Shown here: positions 33,114 to 37,962 of the stretch, in pieces
Position numbering within the stretch: position 1 is the first letter of the stretch
Layout of the letters: the number at the start of each line of letters is the position of its first letter
NCBI GenBank assembly: GCA_017646885.1
Contig: JAGCLR010000334.1
Coordinates: 1 to 37,962, forward strand
Direction of reading: 5' to 3'
From: Methanobrevibacter sp.
Lineage (GTDB): Archaea > Methanobacteriota > Methanobacteria > Methanobacteriales > Methanobacteriaceae
Length of the DNA stretch: 37,962 nucleotides
Notes under the pieces: generated by a model
The model's input: only the letters and a program-made list of their open reading frames with translations
Databases searched by the model: none
What the model was told of the DNA's origin: nothing
Program-made: the position numbers and the translations under genes

Positions 33114-33671
33114 TCAATTATTTATAATACTTGGATCAATTTTATTAATCACTTTTATTTTATATACCAAAGCTGCTTTAGGCGGGATTCTATTACTGTC
33201 TCCCAACAAACCATGAGCAAGATGAGACGGTAAAATCAATACAGCCACACTATTTTTTCTTAACTTCAATATAGCTTCCTCCAATCCACTTTCAACACCA
33301 CCTTTCCCCACTAAAAAGGTTTTATAGCCATCATTTTCTGATGAATATATCAAATCTCCATTCAACAATCTAAGTTCATAAGCTAATGTTACTTTATCAC
33401 CTTTTTTTACACACTCACCATCACCTTCATTTACAATTTGATACCTCAATCCTGTACCAGTTTGTACAACATCTAACTTATGACGTACGATATAATCATT
33501 TATTAATTCTGATTCTTGCAATAACATAAATCTATTTGCTTTTTCAAGAGATTTATCAAGCTCCTGATTATCAATTTTTTTTATCATTTCCTGTTTATTA
33601 TTCGTATCAGAACATGATAACATTAAAACAAACATTAGACAAATAAATATTATATTTTTAATTTCATTCAT
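33114..33671 (-). CDS. GldI-like FKBP lipoprotein (FKBP cluster gene 2)
   Basis: This 185-residue lipoprotein (signal [20 protein letters not shown]) has a single FKBP domain at ~80-180. Its active site is altered: VFDSS reads LIYSS, VIPGW reads VESGL and AYG reads AHG ([17 protein letters not shown]). In Flavobacterium the gliding/T9SS lipoprotein GldI is an FKBP-family protein of similar size encoded beside a DHH phosphoesterase. Together with the T9SS cargo seen at 1452-4882 this makes a GldI-like role plausible, but inferred. It sits 3 bp after the upstream FKBP gene. Confidence 0.78.
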   Translation of the reverse strand: MNEIKNIIFICLMFVLMLSCSDTNNKQEMIKKIDNQELDKSLEKANRFMLLQESELINDYIVRHKLDVVQTGTGLRYQIVNEGDGECVKKGDKVTLAYELRLLNGDLIYSSENDGYKTFLVGKGGVESGLEEAILKLRKNSVAVLILPSHLAHGLLGDSNRIPPKAALVYKIKVINKIDPSIINN

Positions 33672-33674
33672 AAA

Positions 33675-34160
33675 TTATTTAAAATCAATCATTTCTAATT
33701 CAAAAACCAAATTCGAGAAAGGTGGAACTGGAGCATTTTCCATATCTCCATAAGCCAAATAAAAAGGAACAATAACCTTTGCTTTAGATCCTTTATTCAT
33801 CAGCATTAGAGCCTCTTCCAACCCTTTAATAATAACATCGTTACCCAATTCAACAATCAAAGGATATGGTTTGTCGTATGATGAATCAAAAACTTCTCCA
33901 TTAAAAAAATAACCTTTATAATGAAATGCCACTTTATCGCCTATTTTAGGACTATCGCCTTCACCTTCTTGAATCTCTATATACACCAATCCTGACGCAT
34001 TAGGTTCAACATTTAATTCATTATCAACAATATACGACAATACTTCCCGATTAGCGTCCTGCTTTATAGTTGAGTATGTTTCAATAGAACAAGAATCCAT
34101 AACCAACAATAACACAAATAACAAACATGCATATATATTGCGCATTTTCATGCTTTTCAT
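33675..34160 (-). CDS. FKBP lipoprotein (FKBP cluster gene 1)
   Basis: This 161-residue lipoprotein (MKSMKMRNIYACLLFVLLLVM-DSC) has one FKBP domain at ~55-160. It keeps FHYKGYFFNGEVFDSS and YLAYGDMENAPVPPFSNL but has VIIKGLEEAL instead of VIPGWEEAL, so the floor of the pocket has leucine in place of tryptophan. Weak or no isomerase activity is likely. Its ATG overlaps the stop of the DHH phosphoesterase gene (ATGA), which indicates translational coupling. Along with the next gene it occupies the place of gldI in related phyla members. Confidence 0.8.
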   Translation of the reverse strand: MKSMKMRNIYACLLFVLLLVMDSCSIETYSTIKQDANREVLSYIVDNELNVEPNASGLVYIEIQEGEGDSPKIGDKVAFHYKGYFFNGEVFDSSYDKPYPLIVELGNDVIIKGLEEALMLMNKGSKAKVIVPFYLAYGDMENAPVPPFSNLVFELEMIDFK

Positions 34161-35179
34161 TTATTCAATTCCTCTTTGTATTCTGGTAAAATCGATATCA
34201 ATTTTTCTATAGCCTCATCAAGGGTACATTCAAGCGTACCACCAGCTGCATTTAAATGACCACCTCCACCGAAATGCTTTCTAGTCAAATCGTTAACTGA
34301 AAAATCTCCTTTTGAACGGAAAGACAGACGAATACAGCCTTGTTTTTCTGTAATAAAAACAGACATTTTCACATTCGATACAGAAAGCGGATAATTAACA
34401 ACTCCTTCTGTATCACCTATTTGATAATTAAAATTTTCCAAATCTGACTTAGATGCATATATATATGCGGTATTATACTCATTCAGAATAGTCATTCTTT
34501 CATTTATCAGAAATCCTAACAATCTTAGCCTATTTTCAGTTGAATTATCGTAAATATTCTGATGTATCTCCTTATAATTAACATTTGTCTTAGATATAAT
34601 CTCTCCACAAATTTTAAATGTATTTTTAAAAATCGAATGAGAAAACGAACCTGTATCCGTAATCATACCAACTAAAATATTCGTTGCTATATTATCATCA
34701 AGATAGTTATCAAATCCGTGATATTTAATAACTTCCGCTACCATTTCTGATGTACTTGAAATTTCTGTATTAGAATAACACGCTAAATATTGAGCAGAAT
34801 CCGCACCAATATGATGATCTATCAATATCTTAGGCGTTTTATTATAATGACATAAATCATTATGCATCAAGCCTGTACGAGAAACAACGTTAAAATCAAG
34901 AAAACAAAACAATTCGGCTTCATTCATTTTTTGCGTTGCATATGCTGAATTTTTATCATATACAATCACATCATTAATTCCAGGCATCCATGCATAAAAA
35001 TTCGGATAATCATTGGGAATTATAACCACAGGATCTCCACCTAATTTCTTAATAAAAAAATATAATGCTAATGTTGAACCTAAAGCATCTCCATCTGGAT
35101 TGACATGAGATACTATTACTATCTTTCTAAACTTACTTATGACCTCAATTAAAGACTTTATAACCAATTCATTACACAT
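34157..35179 (-). CDS. DHH-family phosphoesterase, NrnA-like (nano-RNase / pAp phosphatase)
   Basis: This 340-residue protein has a DHH domain with metal-binding motifs VSHVNPDGDALGS (H25, D29, D31), CFLDFN (D95) and IDHHIGAD (D121-H122-H123). A DHHA1 domain follows with GGGHLNAAGG near 310. Family members degrade 2-5 nt RNAs and/or dephosphorylate 3'-phosphoadenosine 5'-phosphate. It is the first gene of the FKBP lipoprotein run, overlapping the next gene by 4 bp. This association with FKBP/gldI genes is known in Bacteroidota, though why is unclear. Confidence 0.88.
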   Translation of the reverse strand: MCNELVIKSLIEVISKFRKIVIVSHVNPDGDALGSTLALYFFIKKLGGDPVVIIPNDYPNFYAWMPGINDVIVYDKNSAYATQKMNEAELFCFLDFNVVSRTGLMHNDLCHYNKTPKILIDHHIGADSAQYLACYSNTEISSTSEMVAEVIKYHGFDNYLDDNIATNILVGMITDTGSFSHSIFKNTFKICGEIISKTNVNYKEIHQNIYDNSTENRLRLLGFLINERMTILNEYNTAYIYASKSDLENFNYQIGDTEGVVNYPLSVSNVKMSVFITEKQGCIRLSFRSKGDFSVNDLTRKHFGGGGHLNAAGGTLECTLDEAIEKLISILPEYKEELNK

Positions 35180-35205
35180 TGTAGAAGTACTTTTATTCTG
35201 AGTAA

Positions 35206-35213
35206 CAAAAGTA
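35206..35213 (-). promoter_or_regulatory. -7 box TACTTTTG for the nrnA-FKBP operon
   Basis: TAnnTTTG on the minus strand 26 bp upstream of the ATG at 35179, with a CTTG on the same strand 20 bp further up (35234-35237). Confidence 0.55.
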
Positions 35214-35255
35214 CAAAAAATAAATTGATTTTACAAGTATATTATACAGTACAAA

Positions 35256-35702
35256 CTATTTTCTTATATTGTATATTTCAAAAGAATGATCTTCAAACAC
35301 ATATATTATTTGCTTAAGACCTGCTGTAAAATTATTAGTTGCTTGAATATTTATTTTATCTTCATTTTCAACCATATACGGTATTTCAACATCTTTTTCA
35401 TGTTGTTTTTCTACCTCTTTTTCGGCAACATGAGTCACTTCAAATTCTTCTATCTGATTATCCTTATTAAATAACGAAGGCTCATTTGTAGTTATAGGCT
35501 TTTTACCAAGAATAATCCAATCAAAATTATATTCTGGAAATACCTCTTTAAGTTTCATCAAAAAATCTAAACTTGGCTTATTTCTTCCACTTAGCAAATG
35601 CGAAACATTCGAAGGTTGAATTTGCATCATTTCTGCAAACTGAGTTGCTGTCAAATTCTTTGCTCTTAGTATATGAGCAATTCTATCTTTTATCATTTCC
35701 AT
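35256..35702 (-). CDS. Xre-family transcriptional regulator
   Basis: This 148-residue protein has an N-terminal HTH_3 (Cro/C1/Xre) domain at ~6-65: LTATQFAEMMQIQPSNVSHL followed by LSGRNKPSLDFLMKLKEVFP and then FDWIILGKKP. The C-terminal part is charged (EVTHVAEKEVEKQHEKDVEIP) and may carry dimerisation; no ligand or protease domain is seen. Such regulators often repress themselves. The 657-bp region upstream contains paired inverted repeats overlapping -7 boxes (see those entries), a plausible operator set. An internal ATG at 35696 is an alternative start. Confidence 0.85.
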   Translation of the reverse strand: MEMIKDRIAHILRAKNLTATQFAEMMQIQPSNVSHLLSGRNKPSLDFLMKLKEVFPEYNFDWIILGKKPITTNEPSLFNKDNQIEEFEVTHVAEKEVEKQHEKDVEIPYMVENEDKINIQATNNFTAGLKQIIYVFEDHSFEIYNIRK

Positions 35703-35787
35703 AATTATTGCCTAACTTAACTTAAACCAAAATTAGCATTTTGCGCAAGATATTGCTTGCTTAAATTTTCATTTTTAACCTTAAAAC

Positions 35788-35803
35788 ACTTTACAAAAGT
35801 AAA
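35788..35803 (-). promoter_or_regulatory. Inverted-repeat operator/promoter facing the Xre gene
   Basis: ACTTTACAAAAGTAAA contains TTTAC-AAAA-GTAAA, a perfect 5-bp inverted repeat. On the minus strand it includes TACTTTTG (35801-35794), a -7 box pointing to the Xre gene about 90 bp away. The same 16 bases occur in opposite orientation at 36171-36186. Confidence 0.55.
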
Positions 35804-35842
35804 TATAATTTTCTCACAAATGTAACTATTTTGAATTTTATT

Positions 35843-35858
35843 TTTGTAAAAATACAAA
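35843..35858. repeat. Inverted repeat TTTGTA-AAAA-TACAAA
   Basis: A perfect 6-bp inverted repeat with a 4-bp spacer in the Xre upstream region, related in sequence and spacing to the other sites. Confidence 0.6.
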
Positions 35859-36144
35859 TATAGAAAATTTACTTTAGTTAACACTACAAATAAAGGCACT
35901 TAACATATGATATAACAATATTTTAAATAAAAATTTATTAAACTCATACTTTATTTACAAATAAATGCTGTTTTTAAAGTTATTGTTAAATTATTTTATC
36001 ATATTTATTTGTTTTTAAGTTATTTATGTTAATTTTTATTAAAATAATTACATTTTTACAAATGCAAAATACAATCACTCTTTGTTTTATTCTTGTAAAA
36101 TTATTACATTTGTATAATTGACTATTTTACAATATATTACAAAC

Positions 36145-36156
36145 TTACATTTGTAA
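36145..36156. repeat. Inverted repeat TTAC-ATTT-GTAA
   Basis: A perfect 4-bp inverted repeat with the same 4-bp spacer. It includes TACATTTG (36146-36153), whose final TTTG lies 19 bp upstream of the TACTTTTG at 36173 and so may serve as its -33 box. Confidence 0.55.
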
Positions 36157-36170
36157 AGAGCTTACTTTGG

Positions 36171-36186
36171 TTTACTTTTGTAAAGT
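36171..36186 (+). promoter_or_regulatory. Inverted-repeat operator/promoter facing the META-domain gene
   Basis: TTTAC-TTTT-GTAAA with TACTTTTG (36173-36180) inside, and TTTG at 36150-36153 exactly 19 bp upstream, gives a complete rightward promoter. The 16 bases are the reverse complement of 35788-35803. The leader to the ATG at 36360 would be about 175 nt. Confidence 0.55.
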
Positions 36187-36359
36187 ATGTATGTAAAAAA
36201 GTAAAAATCAAATTTCCGACACTTTTTAACAGCTATTTATACAAAACTATAACGAAAAACAAAGTCCTCTTAAAACGCATAAAAAACACTTTTTCACCTA
36301 TCACCTTTTCGAACTTTTTTAATCTATATACGTTTCGTAAAAAAAACAAACAATCTATT

Positions 36360-36875
36360 ATGAAAACAAAATTGGCTATCCTACTCACCTCATCCGTACT
36401 TGCTTTTAATATTATACAATGTACGAACACAAAAAATAATGACACCATCATAATGAAAGAAAAAATTATTATCAACGATACTATAACGAATAACACTTTA
36501 CTCTCACCTACAATTGCTAACAATGAAATATGCAATACAATTTGGGAATTTAACTCTGTCAACGGTGACAACATAAATGATTACATCTATGAGAACATTC
36601 CCTATATTGTTTTTTCAAATGACTCATCTTATGTGTTAATTAATGGAGGATGCAACGTTTACATAGGAGAATGTAGTATTAAAAACAACAATGAAATCAA
36701 ATTTAACAAAATTGAAATCAAGGATGAAATCTGTCCCATTGAAGCTTTAGAAAGAGAAATAATTTACGCACTTTCACTTTCCAACAATTACTCATTGAAT
36801 AACAATTACTTAACATTATTCAACAATAATATTCCAACTGCATTTCTTACCATTAAAAATGAAATTACAAAATAA
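36360..36875 (+). CDS. META (HslJ-like) domain exported protein
   Basis: This 171-residue protein has an N-terminal export signal (MKTKLAILLTSSVLAFNIIQC). The cysteine at 21 could be lipidated, but Q before it fits the lipobox poorly. Residues ~58-165 match the META domain: ICNTIWEFNSVNGDNI, IVFSNDSSYVLINGGCNVYIGECSI (GGCN core), EICPIEALEREIIYAL and YLTLFNNN. META proteins such as HslJ are envelope proteins linked to stress or antibiotic tolerance; function here is unknown. The protein is unusually rich in asparagine and isoleucine. It has a likely promoter overlapping an inverted repeat far upstream and a terminator just after it, so it is monocistronic. Confidence 0.72.
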   Translation: MKTKLAILLTSSVLAFNIIQCTNTKNNDTIIMKEKIIINDTITNNTLLSPTIANNEICNTIWEFNSVNGDNINDYIYENIPYIVFSNDSSYVLINGGCNVYIGECSIKNNNEIKFNKIEIKDEICPIEALEREIIYALSLSNNYSLNNNYLTLFNNNIPTAFLTIKNEITK

Positions 36876-36922
36876 CAACTAATATACCTTATTAATTAAT
36901 ATACTATTTCACTTATACAACC

Positions 36923-36948
36923 AAAGGACTACGGTCCTTTTTTTTTAT
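36923..36948 (+). terminator. Terminator of the META-domain gene
   Basis: AAAGGAC (36923-36929) pairs with GTCCTTT (36934-36940) around TACG, followed by a run of T. Confidence 0.85.
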
Positions 36949-36966
36949 TTATATGATGCTTTTGCT

Positions 36967-36974
36967 TATTTTTG
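36967..36974 (+). promoter_or_regulatory. -7 box TATTTTTG for the AlbA_2 gene
   Basis: TAnnTTTG, 25 bp upstream of the ATG at 37000. Confidence 0.5.
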
Positions 36975-36999
36975 CAAATATTTATAAACAACAATAAGA

Positions 37000-37632
37000 A
37001 TGTCCAATTATATTCAAAAATTAATAAAAGAAGGCGAGCATCAAACACAAGACTTCAAATATGAAATTTCTGACAGTAGAAAAATAGCCAGAACATTGGC
37101 TGCATTTGCAAACACTGATGGCGGACGCTTGTTAATTGGTGTAAAAGACAATGGCAACATTTCTGGAATTAGATCTGATGAAGAAAAATACATGATACAA
37201 ACTGCAGCTGAAACATTTTGCAAACCAGAAGTAAACTTCGAAGCGAAAGAATGGAACATTAATGGCAAAACTGTTTTAGAAATCATCGTTCCTAAAAGTA
37301 ATTTTCACAAACACAGAGCACCAGACCACAACAATATCTACAAGGTGTACACAAGAGTTAAAGATCAAAATATTTTAGCCAATAGCATTCTTCTTAAAAT
37401 ATGGAAATATCAAAACAACAAACAAAATATCAAAATTACATTCACAGATGCTGAAATGTTTTTATTAAAATACTTAAACGAAAATAAAAAAATAACAATT
37501 AATGATTTTATGCAGAAAGCTAAAATCAATAAAAGAGAGGCTGAAAGAATAATTGTAAATTTTACCATAACGAATATATTAAAGTACGAAATAACGGAAA
37601 AAGTGATATTTTTTAGCCTTTTTGAAGAATAA
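37000..37632 (+). CDS. AlbA_2 (Schlafen-type) domain protein with C-terminal winged helix
   Basis: This 210-residue protein has an N-terminal AlbA_2/divergent AAA_4 domain (~10-130): HQTQDFKYEISDSRKIARTL, AAFANTDGGRLLIGVKDNGN and IKVYTRVKDQN-like end (YKVYTRVKDQNILAN). The C-terminal ~145-205 (FTDAEMFLLKYLNENKKITI, DFMQKAKINKREAERII) looks like a winged-helix DNA-binding domain. AlbA_2 proteins are found as putative transcriptional regulators or nucleic-acid-binding factors; in this short form without a nuclease or ATPase partner, a regulator is the likeliest reading. It lies just upstream of the putative rRNA promoter. No operon partner. Confidence 0.82.
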   Translation: MSNYIQKLIKEGEHQTQDFKYEISDSRKIARTLAAFANTDGGRLLIGVKDNGNISGIRSDEEKYMIQTAAETFCKPEVNFEAKEWNINGKTVLEIIVPKSNFHKHRAPDHNNIYKVYTRVKDQNILANSILLKIWKYQNNKQNIKITFTDAEMFLLKYLNENKKITINDFMQKAKINKREAERIIVNFTITNILKYEITEKVIFFSLFEE

Positions 37633-37962
37633 AACTTCTTAAAATCATAAAAAAGCAAGTTTATTTTGAGTATTTTAAACAAATTATTCTTGTATATTAC
37701 ATTAACTTTCAAACACTTAAAAATTATTTGTATTTTTTATTATTTTTTTCTTGTATATTCAAAAAAAGAACGTACCTTTGCAATCCGATTCAACAAGGTA
37801 AAACAAACGTTTTTAACAGATGAATCAAAGAAGTTCTTTGAACGAATGATCCAAGCAAAGTCTGAAAGGTAAGAGTACAAGAGTACGAAAAAGAAACGAC
37901 CTTATCAATTCAAAGCGGATAAATCCCGAGAGCACAGAATAAAAAAATAAAAGAAATATCAA
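37633..37962 (+). promoter_or_regulatory. Putative rRNA operon promoter and leader
   Basis: No protein gene is seen. A strong promoter is formed by CTTG (37750-37753), 19 bp, and TACCTTTG (37773-37780). The following ~180 bases are non-coding and contain GTTCTTTGAA (37833-37842), which resembles the antitermination boxA of rRNA leaders, and a repeated GAGTAC. A TTCTTGTATATT repeat occurs at 37687-37698 and 37748-37759. This is how the leader of a Bacteroidota 16S operon typically looks; the 16S gene itself would begin beyond the window, so this is inference. Confidence 0.55.

Larger units (their letters stand above)
35703..36359. other. Long AT-rich intergenic region with many TTTAC/GTAAA inverted repeats
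   Basis: No gene is convincing here. It holds at least seven copies of a short motif related to TTTAC-N4-GTAAA. The best are 35790-35803, 35843-35858, 36145-36156 and 36171-36184; one-mismatch versions lie at 35814-35825, 36055-36068 and 36104-36115. Several contain TACnTTTG, a -7 box. The region separates the Xre regulator from the META-domain gene. Confidence 0.75.

Noticed and set aside
35717..35899. 60-codon open frame upstream of the Xre gene
   Set aside because: Contains the palindromic promoter elements and has no features of a protein; better explained as regulatory DNA.
36233..36574. 113-codon open frame on the minus strand
   Set aside because: Overlaps the inverted-repeat region and the META gene; phenylalanine/valine-rich translation is a product of AT-rich DNA.
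37666..37872. 68-codon open frame at the right edge
   Set aside because: Runs across the -33 and -7 boxes and the leader; low-complexity start and no domain.

Overview
The window looks like a chromosomal segment of a low-G+C member of the Bacteroidota, most likely Bacteroidales. Four things point there: many TAnnTTTG promoter -7 boxes with weak or absent Shine-Dalgarno sequences, two secreted proteins with type IX secretion (T9SS) C-terminal sorting domains, families typical of the phylum (DUF3078, DUF1573, DUF1343/NamZ, Omp28-like), and a block of FKBP lipoproteins beside a DHH phosphoesterase, as in gldI regions. No transposase, integrase of a mobile element, phage module or CRISPR array was seen. 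Most of the window is core genome.

Layout. 1-4882: a truncated secreted GLUG-repeat protein, a 650-bp non-coding stretch with a G9 tract and 9-bp tandem repeats, and two tandem paralogous Omp28/thioredoxin-like T9SS cargo proteins. 4999-8824: xerD, a small acidic protein, a LolC/E-type permease and the divergent muramidase namZ. 8904-12935: aminotransferase, DUF1573 protein, tRNA-Met, a YwqG-like protein and a DUF3078 protein. 12947-18426: rfbD and a phosphohexomutase, facing a TPR lipoprotein, recA and nth. 18510-24243: DUF2007, a GNAT-like protein, lolD, a nine-repeat TPR protein and a CyuA-type cysteine desulfidase. 24246-26690: clpS-relA operon, the RelA with a ruined hydrolase domain. 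26874-30880: flippase, Wzz-like protein and O-antigen ligase-like protein. 30846-35179: an nrnA-like gene followed by four consecutive FKBP-type lipoproteins. 35256-37632: an Xre-type regulator, a 657-bp region full of short inverted repeats, a META-domain protein and an AlbA_2/winged-helix protein. 37633-37962: what looks like the promoter and leader of an rRNA operon that would start just outside the window.

How the genes fit together. Much of the window serves the cell envelope: lipoprotein sorting (LolC/E-type permease, LolD), peptidoglycan turnover (NamZ), sugar-nucleotide and polysaccharide assembly (RfbD, phosphohexomutase, flippase, Wzz, ligase), periplasmic or surface folding (FKBPs, thioredoxin-like T9SS cargo). 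The rest is housekeeping: recombination and repair (XerD, RecA, Nth), stringent response and proteolysis (RelA, ClpS). The observations I rate highest are the divergent, palindrome-embedded promoters between the Xre regulator and the META gene, the four-gene FKBP cluster in which only one member keeps all expected active-site residues, the hydrolase-dead RelA coupled to ClpS, and the paired thioredoxin-like T9SS proteins. I did not find a convincing entirely new multi-gene system.
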